Notes: a model not told the origin generated them from the letters alone. Positions 46,646 through 59,246 are shown, numbered from the stretch's first letter. The stretch is DNA of 64,000 bases from Posidonia oceanica (GCA_037176725.1 JAZBRS010000076.1:121601001-121665000), one strand, 5' to 3'. Program-made: numbers and translations.

Positions 46646-49600
46646 GTCTTGGTAGGACTTGCGCCTAACCTTCCTGGCAGTCCGGTCTTGATAAGTATTG
46701 CACTTATAATTCTTGACCTTTACCGGGTCTTGATAGGGCTTGCACCAATCATTCCTGGTGGTCCAGTCGTGATAAGGCTTGCCCAAATCATTCCTGACCT
46801 CTCTCTGGGTCTTGATAGCGCTTGCTCATATCATTCCTGGCGGTACTGTTTTGATAAGGCTTGCACTTATCATTCCTGACCGCTTTCGGGTCTTGATAGG
46901 GCATGTGCCTATCGTTCCTAGCGGTTCGGTCATGATATGGCTTGCACTTATCATTCCTGACCTCTTCCGGGTCTTGATTGGGCTTGCACCTATCGTGCCT
47001 TGCGGTCTAGTCTTGATATTGCACTTATCATTCCTGACCTCTTCTGGGTCTTGATAGGGCCCGCACATATCATTCTTGGCGGTCCGGTCTTGATAAGGAT
47101 TGCACTTATCATTCCTGACCTCTCCCATGGTCTTGATAGGGCTTGCACCTATCATTCCCGGCGGTCTGGTCTTGATAAGGCCTGCACTTATCATTCCTGA
47201 CCTCTTCTGGGTCATGATAGGGCTTGCACCTATCATTTTTGGCAGTCCGGTCATAATAAGGCCTGCACTTATCATTCTTGACCGCTTCTAGATCTTGATA
47301 GACCTTGTAGCTACCATTCCTGGCAGTCCAGTCTTGGTAATGCTTGTACTTATCCTTCCTGACCTCTTCTTGGTCTAGATAGGGCTTGCACCTATCATTC
47401 CTGGCGGTTTCGTCATGATCAGGCATGCACTTGTCGTACTTGACGTCATCTGTGTCTTGATTGGGCTTGCACCTAACATTCCTAGCGGTCCGGTCTTGAT
47501 AAGGCTTGCACTTAACATTCCTGACCTCTTACGGGTCTTGATAGCGCTTGCTCCTATCATTCCTGGCGGTTCGGTCATGATAAGGCTTGCATTTATCGTT
47601 CCTGACCTATCCATGGGTCTCGATAGGGCTTGCACCATTCATTCTTGGTGCTCCGGTCTTGATAAGGCTTGCACTTATCATTCCTGACCTCACCCTTGGT
47701 CTTGATATGGCTTGCACCTATCATTCCTGGTGGTCCAGTCTTGATAAGGCTTGCACTTATCAATCCAGACCTCTTCCAAGTCTTGATTGGTTTTGCACCT
47801 ATCATTCCAGGCGGACCGGTCTTGATAAGGCTTGCACTTATCATTCCAGACCTCTTCTGAGTCTCGATAGGGCTTGCACCTTTCATTCCTGGCGGTCCGG
47901 TCATGATAAGGCTTGCACTTATCATTCCCGACCTCTTCCGTGTCCTGATAAGGCTTGCACCAATCATTCCTAGCGGTCTGGTCCTGATAAGGCATGCGCC
48001 TATCGTCCCTGACCTCTTCTTGGTCTTGATTGGGCACACACCTATCAATCCTGGCCGTCCGGTCTTGATAAGGCACGCACTTATCGACCCTGACCTCTTC
48101 CGGATCAAGATTAGGCAAGTACCTAACAATCCTAGCAGTCCGGTCTTGATAAGGCAAGCACTTATCATTCCTGACCTCTTCCAAGTCTTGATAGGGCTTG
48201 CGCCAAACATTCCGGGCGGTACGGTCTTGATAAGGCTTGCACTGATCATTACTGACCTCTTCCGGGTCTTGATAGGGCTTGCACCAATCATTCCTGGCGG
48301 TCCGGTCATGATTTGGGTTGCACGAATCATTCCTGACCTCTCTCTGGGTCTTGATTGCGCTTGCACCTATCATTCCTAGTCGTCCGGTTTTGATAGGGCT
48401 TCCACTAATCATTCCTGACCTCTTCCGGGTCTTGCTAGGGCTTGCGCCTATCATTCCTGGCGGTTCGGTCCGGATAAGGCATGCACTTATCATTCTTGAC
48501 ATCTTCCGGGTCATGATTGGGCTTGCACCTACCAATCCTGGCGGTCCGGTCTTGATAGGGCTTGCACTTATCAATCCTGGTCTCTTCCGGGTCTAGATAG
48601 GGCTTCCACCTTGCATTCCTAGCGTTCTGGTCTAGATAAGGCTTGCACTTATCATTCTTGACATCTTCCGGGTCTTGATAGTGCTTGCACCTATCATTCC
48701 GAGCGGTCCGTTCTAGATATGGCTTGCACTTATCCCTCCTTACCTCTTCTCGGGTCTTGGTAGGGCTTGCACCTATCATTCCTAGAGGTCAGGTCAAGAG
48801 AAGGCTTGCACACATCATTCCTGAGCTCTTCTGGGTCTTGATAGGGCTTGCACCCATCATTCTAGGCGGTCCGGTCTTCACAAGGCATGCACTTATCATT
48901 CCTGACCTCCTCCGGGTCTTGATTGGGCTTGCACCTATCATTCCTGGCAGACAGGTCTTGATAAGGCTTGCACTAATCATTCCTGATCTCTTCCGGATCA
49001 TGAAAGGGCTTGCTCATTTCATTCTTGGCAGTTCGATCTTGATAAGGCTTGCACTTATCATTCCTGACCTCTCCCTTGGTCTTGATAGGGCTTGCACCTA
49101 TCATTCCTAGCGGTCCGGTCTTGATAAGTCCAGCACTTATCACTCCTGACCTCTTCTGGGTCATGAATGGGCTTGCGCCTATCTTTTTTGGTGGTCCGGA
49201 CAAGATAAGGCTTGCACTTATCATTCTTGTCCTCTCCTTGTGTCATGATAGGGCTTGCCCCTATCATTCCTTGCGGTCCGGTCCAGATAAGGCTCGCACT
49301 TATCATTCCGGACCAATTCCGGGTCTTGATAGGACATGCACCTATCATTGCTGGCGGTCCGGTCTTGAAGAGGCATGCACATATCATTCCTGACCACTTC
49401 CTGGTCTAGGTAGGGCTTGCACCTATCATTCCAGGCGGTCCGGTCATGATAAGGCTTGCTCATATCGTTCCTGACCTCTGCCGTGTCTTGATAGCCTTGC
49501 TCCTGTCATTCCTCGTAGTCCGGTCTTGATAAGGCTTGCACTTATCAGTCCTGACCTCTTCCGTGCGATGATAGGGCTTGCGCCTTCCATTCCTGGAGGT

Positions 49601-49940
49601 CCGGTCTTGATAAGGCTTGCACTTAATACTCCAGACCTCTTCCATGTCTTGATAGGGCTTGCACCTTTCATTCCTGGTGGTCTAGTCATGATATCGCTTG
49701 CACTTATCATTCTGGGCCTCTTCCGGGTCTAGATAAGGCTAGCACCGAACATTCCAGGCAGTCTGGTCTTGATGTGGCATGCACAAATCATTTCCGACCT
49801 CTTCTGGGTCTTGGTAGGACTTGCGCCTAACCTTCCTGGCGGTCCGGTCTTGATAAATATTGCACTTATAATTCTTGACCTTTACCGGGTTTTGATAGGG
49901 CGTGCACGAATCATTCCTGGTTGTCCAGTCATGATAAGGC

Positions 49941-51436
49941 TTGCCCAAATCATTCCTGACCTCTCTCTGGGTCTTGATAGCGCTTGCTCATATCATTCCT
50001 GGCGGTACTGTTTTGATAAGGCTTGCACTTATCATTCCTGACCTCTTTCGGGTCTTGATAGGGCATGTGCCTATCGTTCCTAGCGGTTCGGTCATGATAT
50101 GGCTTGCACTTATCATTCCTGACCTCTTCCGGGTCTTGATTGGGCTTGCACCTATCGTGCCTTGCGGTCTGGTCTTGATATGGCTTGCACTTATCGTTCC
50201 TGACCACTTCTGGGTCTTGATAGGGCTAGCACCAATCATTCCTGGCGGTCCGGTCTTGATACGGCTTGCATTTATCATTCCTGGCTGTCCGGTCTTGGTA
50301 GGGCTTGCACCTATCATTCCTGGCGGTCCGGTCTTGATACGGCTTGCACCTATCATTCCTGACCTCTTTCAGGTCTTGGTAGGGCTTGCACTTGTCATTC
50401 CTAGCGGTCCTGTCTTGATAAGGCTTGCACTAATCATTCTTGAACTCTTCTGGGTCTTGATAGGGCTAGCACCCATCATTCCAGGCGGTCCGGTCTTCAT
50501 ACGGCAAGCACTTTTCATTCCAGACCACCTCTGGGTCTTGATAGGTCCTGCACCTATCATTCCTGGCGGTCCAGTCCTGATAAGGCTTGCACTTATCAAT
50601 CCTGACCTTCTCCGGGTCATGATAGGGCTTGCAGATATCATTCTTATTGGTCCGATCATGATAAGGCTTGCACTTATCATTCCTGACCTTTTCGGGTCTT
50701 GATAGGGCACGCCCTATCATTCGTAATGGTCCGGTCTTGATATGGCTTGCACTTATCATTCCTGACCTCTTCCGCATCGTGATAGGGCTTGCGCCTTTCA
50801 ATCCTGGTGGTCTGGTCAAGACAAGGCTTGCACTTATCATTCCTGACCTCTTCTGGGTCTTGATAAGGCTTGCACCTATCGTTCCTGGTGGTCCGGCCAA
50901 GATAAGGCTTGCACTTATCATTCCTGACCTCTTCCAGGTCTTGATAGCACTTGCTTCCAACATTCCTGGTGGTTCGGTCATGATAAGGCTTCCACTTATC
51001 ATTTCAGACCTCTTCCCGGTCTTGATAGGGCTTGCACCTTTCATTCCTGGTGGTCCGGTCCGGATGAGGCTTGCACCTATCATTCCTGACCTCTTCCGGT
51101 TCTTAATAGGGCTTGCATCGATCATTCCATGCGGTCCGGTCATGATAAGGCTTGCACTTTTCATTCCTGACCTCATCCTGATCTTGATAGGGCATGGACC
51201 TATCATTCCTAGCAGTCCGGTATTGATAAGGCTAGCACTTATCATTCCTGACCACTTCGGGTCATGATAGGGCTTGCTCTGTCATTCCTGGCGGTCTGGT
51301 CTTGATTAGGCTTGCACTTGTCATTCTTGACCTCTTCCGAGTCTTGATAGGGCTTGCGCCTATCATTCGTTGTGGTCCGGTCATGATAAGGCTTGCACCT
51401 ATCATTCTTGACCACTTCCGGGTTTTGATAGGGCAT
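49941..51436. repeat. Higher-order repeat copy, partner at -8586 bp
   Basis: Partner of 41355-42850 with no net length difference. Its right end lies just before retrotransposon 2, so that element interrupted this copy. Confidence 0.85.
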
Positions 51437-51466
51437 GCACCAATCATTGCTAGCATTCCATTCTTG

Positions 51467-51471
51467 ATAAG
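51467..51471. other. Presumed target site ATAAG of retrotransposon 2 (one side only)
   Basis: The five bases before the LTR end TGTAGCGATCCC are ATAAG, within satellite sequence TTCTTGATAAG. The unbroken equivalent near 10141-10160 reads TTCTTGATAAG then TCTTGCAC. The matching copy should lie beyond the right edge of the window. Confidence 0.6.
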
Positions 51472-54400
51472 TGTAGCGATCCCGATCGGAATCAGGCTCG
51501 CTATTTAGCGACGATTGGATCCGAGGAAGAGGCTCGACTCGAAAACGCTTAAAATCGAGGAGAAAAGAGAAAGATAAGACAAATCAGAGTCGCCACCATG
51601 TCCATTAACGGGAGACAAGGAAAATCGGGGGAAATGCGTGAATTAACGCGCAAAACCAAGCAAGAAATGCAAAGCAAAGGAAACAAATGCAAATACATGC
51701 AAATGAGATGAATCTAGCCTAGGATAAGGGCAGTATGGTCATTGCGGGCCAAAAGACAGGGCAAGGACTCCTGTTACGTGCGGGGAAGGTGTTAGGCACC
51801 CCCGACATGCCCGAGAATCGGTCTTTCTAGGCTTACGCTCGCATACGCAGGGAAATGCAGGGTTGAATGCCTATGTGCCTATGAATGCCTAAATGAATGC
51901 TCAAGGTGTGCTCTAAGTGGAGAGATGTAGGGCAAGGAAGCAAACGTGCTGTCTAAGTGCTCAGCTACGCTGTCTGTGTTCCGAACCGGGCGAAACTTGG
52001 CTCGTGAGAACTCCAGGCAGTAAGCATCACAGCCCTATATGCAAATTCAAGCGAAAAAGCAAAACGGCGGCAAAACCATGCAATGCGATCGACATGCAAG
52101 AGAAAACGGCGTAAAACACGCAAAACGAGGCGAAAAACAAGAAAGCGCACAAAACGGTGCAAAAAGACAAGATCGGCACGCAAAACGGGCGAGAAAGCAA
52201 GGCGGCACGTAAATCGGTGCAAAAGGCGATGACGGGCATGCAAAACTGTGCCAAAAACAGGGCGAGCGCGCAAAACAGCGTGAAAGACAAAGCAGGCACG
52301 CAAAAAGTTGCCAAGACAGGAGTGGACACGCAAAACGGTGCCAAAAGCTGCGAGATAAAACCTCGGAAAAAGCCGTGCGAATGCAAATGCAAGGAAAAGA
52401 TTAGAAGCAGTAAGAGGAGAAGCAGAACAACGCATGTGTGAGAACAGGCACTGTTCGGGGCCACACAGAGTAGGTGTGAAGACCTACAAAGGGGAGAGTG
52501 AGCAAACGGGGGTATTACCACCTCTCTTGCGACCATTTCCCACTAAACCGTTCCACGGTGTGTCTCGCATGCTGTCCAAAGCTCGCGATGCGATCGGATC
52601 GTGGAAAAGGGGGAAGAAAGTCACATTAAGTGGTAAATCCAGGGAAAACTCAACACAAAACACATAGGGAAACGCGAAATGGAGATCTGAGTTGACAGAC
52701 AAGAAGAGGAGGCCCTATTCTACATGCTCAAAGAAACAGAAATCGAAAACGAGGAAAACTATGCAAATGGCATGCAAATGAATGCAATGCAGGGGTTCAG
52801 GAGGACATACCTGGAAATCCGGGAGCCTGATCTGAGATCTGCTTGGTCCATGCTGAAGAGCGCTTCGCTGCGGTCGCCTGGGCAGCTTGCTTGAGAAGAT
52901 CCAACGGCCGGATCGGAAGATATCGCAGCTTCAAGGCAGGAAGGCCAGAACAGGGGAGAAGAACAGATCTAGGTGCTTAGGAGGTCCTAGGGATGTGCAA
53001 AAGGTCATCCAAGTGAAGGGGAGCTAAAGGTGCTTAGTGTGTGCAAAGGGATGCTAAAATGCAAAGCCAAATAAATGCAGGATGCATGCAAGAGGCAAGA
53101 AAAAACCAGAGGGGAATTTTTTAGAGAAACAAGGGTTCAAATGCCATTTTTGAAAAGAGAAGGGGGCTAAATGCAAATTTTCAAAAAGGATGGGGCCCAC
53201 AGGAGAGGGTTTTGAAAACAGGAGAGGGCAGGGCTTTATTTTGCAAAAGACTGGGCTCAGAAAGCTACTTTGAAAAGAGGGCATGCATTGGAAGAAGTTT
53301 TGAAAACAAATGGAAATCAGAGGGTAATTTTGGAAAAAACTAGGGTCTAAAGTGCAAATTTTCCAGAAAACAGGGTTCTGGGGAGTCTGGGAATGCAAGT
53401 GGAGGGTCTACATGTAATTTTGTAAGCATAGGAGCTAAGATGCAACTTTAGGGGCAAAACAGTCTTTTTTCATGATTTTTAAAGGATGCAAGGACCTATG
53501 TGTAATTTTTGAATCATGCAGGGGTCAAATATGCAATTTTATATGGTAAACATGTTCTGAAATCAGATGACAGGACTGATGTGTAATTTTTGGGAAAAAC
53601 AGGGTTAAAAATGCAATGCAATAAGCCAAAATGCATGGAAAACAGTTACTGTCCATTTAAAATGGACCTAAATGCAAAAATGCAAAACCAGAAGGCAAAA
53701 TATGCAATGCAGTATGCAAAAATCAAAATAAAACCTAAGTTTCTACAGTGCAGAGGATGAAAATGCAAAAATGAGAAAAAGCAGGGGCTCAGAATGCAAT
53801 GCAATATGGCAAAATCAATGCATTTAAATGAACTGATCTAAAACAGGACCTAAGTGCAAAAATTGAAAACAGAGGGGCCAAAGCACAAAAGGTTATAACT
53901 AAACAGCACAGTAATAGGACCTGAATGTAAATACAGAAAAGCAGAAATAAAAGCAGCAAGTTAGCATGATATTTAATTGAAAACTAAGCTGATTAAATGA
54001 ACAGAGGACTAAAACGCAAAAATGAGATAACTTAAGGCAGAAATGTAATATTCACACAGAAACCATATAACTGAAAAAATAAAAGCACAGTAAACTGCCG
54101 GCGGTGGCCGGCACTGTAGCGGTGAACCACCGGCGCCCACCACCACCGGCACAGGAGGGCTGCGGAGGTGCGGGAGGGGGGAGACCATCGCCGGCGACTG
54201 CACAGAGCGCTGGAGATCGTCGGGGGACCGTTCCACTGACTGGAACGTCCAGGAGACGGGAGGCCGGCGCTGGAGAAGAAGGACTGACCGGCGAGTTGCA
54301 GTCGGAGTAGGAGAGCCGGAGAGCTGGTTCTGGTTGGTGGAAAAGCAGCAGAGGGAGGAGAGAGAGCGGAGGAGGTGAAGAATTACCTTTTCGCGTGTCT

Positions 54401-57102
54401 GGTGCGTCCTCCCGACCTCAGCAGTGCCGGAGCTGGTCGATAGCGTCTGTCCGGTCGCTGCGGCGATCGCCAGCTGCCCGCGGAGGTCTGGATCTTCTCA
54501 GGGGGTGCTGCTGGTGCTTCTCGGTCGATCAGACGGAGGTTCTGCAGCTCGACAGAAGATCCGGCGCTTTTGGGTTCTCAAAAAGGAACTGGAGATGGAG
54601 GGAGGCTGTTGCTACTCGTCCGGTGGAGTGGAGCCCTCCGGGAGGTAGCTGGAGGTCTGGAGAGTCGATTCGGATGATTGGCTTGGATTTCTGGAGAGTG
54701 TGGTGTGAGATAGGAGATTGGGTTCGTTTCTGGTCTGAAGGAGGGGTAAGTGTTTGTTGTGGAGTTTGTGGTCTGTGGTGGAGGATAGGGCTGAAGGTCA
54801 GGTGCTTCTGAAAGGTGGAGGTCAGGCGAGTAACTTAGGAAGATTTAGGGAGAAATGGAGTTCAGTGGTGGTGGGAATTCCGAAATGGGTTGGAGTTGGC
54901 TTCTGTTGGTGCTCTGCGGTGGGTTCAGGTGAACTGGGGTGGTTCTGAGGGGTGGAATGGCCGGGAAATGGTGGGAGGGGATTGCTGGTTTTCTGGGTGA
55001 ACTTGGGGGATCAAAATGGAAGGGAATTCGAGGCTGGAATGGGCTAGTTTCAGGGGAGAAAGAAGGGGAAGTTCTACTGAAAATCAGAGGGAGAAGAAAG
55101 GGGAGTTTGCTTGGGAATTCTCTGGATTTCTCAGCTCTCTCTCTCGGACGGCAAAAAAGGCAATGAAGGGGGTCGAATGGCTGGCTTTTATTAGGAGGAG
55201 GCTGGCTGCTGGCGCGCTGGGAATTTTTGAATTCAACCGGCGGCCACTGTAGCAGAGGAGACTGATGCCGGCGAGACGACAGGCATTGATTGCCTCCCGG
55301 AAAGCCGCTGAGATGAAGGAGGAGCGGCGAGCTGCTGTAGACGACGGGATGGATGCTTGAAATTCAAATGGTGGAGGGAGCACTGCAGCAGCTGCTCGCG
55401 GGAGAAAAAAAAAAAATGGTGGAAAACACAGAATGGAGAAGGAAGAAGAAGGAGGAGAAGGCCGGACTGTGGGCCGAAAAAGAAAAAAGAAAAGAAATAA
55501 AGGAGGAAGGGAGAAACGAGCCAACGGGCCCAGTAAGGAAGAAAAGGAAAGAAAAATGGGAAAGAAGGAAGAAAGAGAGGGAAAAGTGGGGAAATAAAAT
55601 AAGTAAAAAAGAACTAAAAATAAATAAAAATATTAGAAAGGTTGTGATGTGAATTAGGATTTTAATTACATTTTTTAATGGCCATTTTCGGTTGATTAGT
55701 GTGTTTTGGGCTTGATTAGGGTTTTAAGGTTTTTGTTTTGCTTTTAATTAGTTTTCACTTGATTAAATGTTTGTTAAACTCTTTTTAAATTATTTTAAAA
55801 ATTGTGTTTCCCTTGTTAGATACTTAGGACATTGATTAGGATTTTTTAGGAATTATTTTCGTATTAGTCAGGATTGGTTTTAGGTTTTAAGTCTTAGTCT
55901 TCTATGGTTTTCTTTTCTTAAGTCTTTCAAATTATGTTTTAATTTTCATTTGTTAATTTTTCTTGAAGTTTTTAGTTAGATTTTTCTGGTTTGATGGGTG
56001 TTTTTAAGTCTTTTAAATGTGTGTTTTTTTTCTTCTTTTCCTTTTAATTAAGTTTTAATTTGTTTTTCCTTAGGTTTGTTAGGTTAAGTCTTTTGCTTCT
56101 TTAATTACTTGTTTTAATGTTTGTTTTTTGATTCTTCTTTTTAATGTTTGTTTTTTAATTCTTATGATGAGGTTTTTACTTTTGGTGGGTTCTGATTTCA
56201 TTTTAGTTTCTTTCTTGATTTTTCAGTGTTTTCTTTTGATTTGTTTTGCATTTTTTAGCTCACATGCTTGGTTTTCCTTCTAGCTTGATTTAGTTAAGTT
56301 TAGGTTTTTAATTGCTTGTTTAATGTTTTTTAATTGTTTTTCTTAGGGTTCTGACTTGTTTCTTTTATGTTTTGGGGTTTTACAGATTTTTAGGGGTTTT
56401 TATGGATTTTTTGCAAGAGAAAGAAAGGGGAAAAGAGAAAGAAGAAGAGAAGGGAAAAAGGAAGAATAAAGGGAAAAGAGATGAGTTGAAGGAAAAGGAT
56501 TTTTTGAAAATTAGGGAAAGTGTTAAAAATAAAGTAAAAATAGGAATAAGATAGAGGAAGAATAGAAGCACAGAGGGGGCCCACAGCCAGACCAGAGAAA
56601 GGGTAAGAAGGGGATGAAAAGAGAGATGATAATCAGGAGAGAGAGAGAGGGGAGAGAAAATGATAATCCCGGAGAGAGAAAAGGATAATTTGGGTGAATG
56701 GAGGTCTTAAAGGTCTTGGAATGGGATGAAAATTAGTGAGTGGGCAGTCTAGGGTTTGAGGTGTTGGTTCTGAAGTTTTGGTTTGATTCTAAGAAGGCTT
56801 TGGAAGGGTTTTAAGGTGTAGAAAAAGGGGAGTTTTACCTAGGTTTTCTAGGGTTTTTGGGAATGGTCTAGGTTTGGAAATTTCTAGGTTCTTGGGTAGG
56901 CTTGCTAAGTGGGTGTTGGTGGGTTTTCCTATGGATTTTGTCTAGGTTTTGAGCTTGGGAAGAGGGGTAAAGGCTTAGGTCAAGTTGGCTGGTTTTGAAG
57001 GGTAAAGAAGAGGGTTAGGGTTTGGTTTTGGGTTAGGTTTGAGTCCAGCAATCACCAGGAGGGCTCCAAATGGTCCAAGCCTGCCAAGATGGGGTGTCAA
57101 CA
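51472..57102 (-). repeat. Retrotransposon 2, 3' LTR (5631 bp)
   Basis: In sense it begins TGTTGACACC at 57102 and ends GGGATCGCTACA at 51472. Composition zones follow those of element 1's LTRs: A+T-rich, C/T-rich, ATGCAA-rich, degenerate GC-rich repeats, conserved end. It is shorter mainly because the 60-bp array has only about three degenerate units. It keeps the segment lost from element 1's right LTR (near 54090-54150), which shows that loss was a deletion. The open frame at 55084-55524 does not match those in element 1's LTRs, supporting a noncoding reading. Confidence 0.93.
52140..52350. repeat. Degenerate 60-bp repeat in the element 2 LTR
   Basis: Words such as GGCACGCAAAA, GGTGCCAAAAGC and GGGCGAGCGCGCAAAACA recur loosely, equivalent to the regular arrays of element 1. 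The poor order suggests that the expanded, homogeneous array is a feature of element 1's lineage. Confidence 0.7.
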
Positions 57103-57116
57103 GATGCCCCTCCCTG
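57103..57116 (-). other. Polypurine tract of retrotransposon 2
   Basis: Sense CAGGGAGGGGCATC directly before the LTR, identical to element 1. Confidence 0.85.
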
Positions 57117-57639
57117 AGCAAGGTCAAGCGGAGCGAGGCTGCTACTCAGGGTTGACGAGACACCCCATCTGACCGGCGGGAGCAGCGATTTGCTATGGGC
57201 GTGAGCTACTTTTTCGGTGGATGCATCGAAGATCGTAGCCCGTTGCCACAATGCAAAATGCAGGGTGCAGATGGATGAATGCTAAGTGTGTAATGTGTGC
57301 TAATGCAAATGCAATGCAAGAGTTAGTACAAAAGTTAGCCAATTAGATGAAAATGCTGATGCTGTGCAAGTGAGGCCAATGATACTAAAGTAGTATGCAA
57401 TGCTAGCTGAGAAGATGCAGAGATGATGCAAAAGAAAATGCTAAATGGACGCGATGTGACGCAAGGATCTGGTAGGAAAGCCAGACTAGCGCGACAAGGC
57501 AAGGGAAAATAGGGTGCAGCTCGTCCCAGCCCGGGGAGCAAGCTAGCAGAAGAGAAATGAGGGATGCGAGGGGAGAGGGGCCAACTCTCCTATCGCAAAA
57601 AAGGAGGTGCATGACTTTGCCTTCCTAGGGCAAGGCCAC

Positions 57640-58690
57640 GCCAAAAAAGTGATAAGGTGACGGGCTTATCGTCCGGATAGTTTACGGTCCTATCAACTGG
57701 GAGTGATAGTTTAGCTTATCAGCCTAGAGCGATAGTTTAGGTTATCAGCCTGGAGTGATAGTTTAGGTTATCAGCCTAGAGTGATAGTTTAGGTTATCAG
57801 CCTGGAGCAGTTGTGAGTGATAGTTACTGGATATCAGCCGTATAACATGGTTGTGTGGGATAGTTTACAGTCCTATCAACTGGTGCGATAGTTTACAGAC
57901 CTATCAACTGGCGGATAGTTTACAGACCTATCAACTGGAAGCCACAAACCATGAGTGATAGTTACTGGGTATCAGCCGTATAACGCAAATGCCGGATAGT
58001 TTACAGTCCTATCAACTGGAGCGATAGTTTACAGACCTATCAACTGGCGGATAGTTTACAGACCTATCAACTGGCGGATAGTTTACAGTCCTATCAATTG
58101 GAAACGGCATTGCGAGGGACAGTTACTGGGTGTCAGCCGTATAACATGATTGCGCGTGATAGTTTAGGATATCAGCCTAGCGATAGTTTACAGTCCTATC
58201 AACTGGAACGATATTTTACAGTCCTATCAACTGGCAGATAGTTTACAGGCCTATCAACTGGAACGCGCAATGATGAGGGATAGTTACTGGATATCAGCCG
58301 TATAATGCAATTGCTGGTGAAAGTTTAGGATATCAGCCTAGCGATAGTTTACAGTCCTATCAATTGGTGGATAGTTTACAGGCCTATCAACTGGCGGATA
58401 GTTTACAGACCTATCAACTGGGAACCGCAATTGCAAGGGACAGTTACTGGATGTCAGCCGTATAACACAACTGTGGGCCAACCATGGATCGGCCCAGATG
58501 ATAGTTTAGGTTATCAGCCTGAGAGCAGATAGTTTAGGATATCAGCCTGAGCAGATAGTTTAGGATATCAGCCTGAGCAGATAGTTTAGGATATCAGCCT
58601 GAGAGCAGATAGTTTAGGATATCAACCTGAGCAGATAGTTTAGGATATCAGCCTGAGAGTGCTTGATTGTTGATAGTTTAGGATATCAGC
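57640..58690. repeat. 27-bp minisatellite and cassettes, 3' region of element 2
   Basis: Equivalent of 17127-17960. The spacer with GATAGTTACTGG recurs at 57819, 57957, 58118, 58279 and 58439, and the enclosing inverted arms are kept (for example TGCAATTGC with GCAATTGCA, and ATGATTGCGCG with CGCGCAATGAT). An extra run of GCAGATAGTTTAGGATATCA units (about 58510-58690) is expanded here relative to element 1. Confidence 0.9.
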
Positions 58691-58699
58691 CTGAGAGTG

Positions 58700-59145
58700 C
58701 TTGATTGTTGATAAGAGGGGACGAGATAATGATGAGAACTATTGCTAAAGAGGGGGTGAGATCATGATGAGAATTATTGCTAAAGAGGGGATGAGATCAT
58801 GATGAGAATTATTGCTAAAGAGGGGATGAGATCATGATGAGAGTTATTGCTAAAGAGGGGATGAGGTCATGATGAGAGTTATTGCTAAAGAAGGGATGAG
58901 GTCATGATGAGATTTATTGCTAAAGAGGGGATGAGATCATGATGAGAATTATTGCTAAAGAGGGGATGAGATCATGATGAGAATTATTGCTAAAGAGGGA
59001 ATGAGATCATGATGAGAATTATTGCTAAAGAGGGGATGAGATCATGATGAGAATTATTGCTAAAGAGAGGATGAGGTCATGATGAGATAAAGAGGGGGAT
59101 GAGGTAATGATGAGATAAAGAGGGGGATGAGGTAATGATGAGAAG
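58700..59145. repeat. 35-bp tandem repeat, 3' region of element 2
   Basis: ATTGCTAAAGAGGGGATGAG plus ATCATGATGAGAATT repeats at 58741, 58776, 58811 and 58846, exactly 35 bp apart, for about ten units. The first part is conserved with element 1 while the GATTGATT/GAATT part differs. Confidence 0.9.
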
Positions 59146-59219
59146 AAATCATCCTATGACACCAGGAATATCATAGGGGAAAGAGGGGAAGAATGATACC
59201 AAGGGGCGATCAAAAGATG

Positions 59220-59246
59220 CCCCTGGTGTCGGGATGACACCAGGGG
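59220..59246. other. Conserved hairpin, element 2 copy
   Basis: CCCCTGGTGTC and GACACCAGGGG around GGGAT, identical to 18740-18766, with one further G:C pair outside (59219 and 59247). Confidence 0.85.

Larger units (their letters stand above)
37819..51471. repeat. Satellite block B: continuation of the 81-bp array
   Basis: About 13.65 kb, near 169 units, of the same 42 + 39 bp repeat in the same orientation as block A. It was one array with block A before element 1 inserted, as the target duplication and continuing higher-order register show. Large internal duplications are visible at offsets of 486 bp (6 units), about 3.2 kb and 8586 bp (exactly 106 units). The longest open frame, 400 codons at 43974-45176, is simply the 27-residue translation of the unit without stops. 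I see no gene, promoter or foreign insertion within it. Confidence 0.97.
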
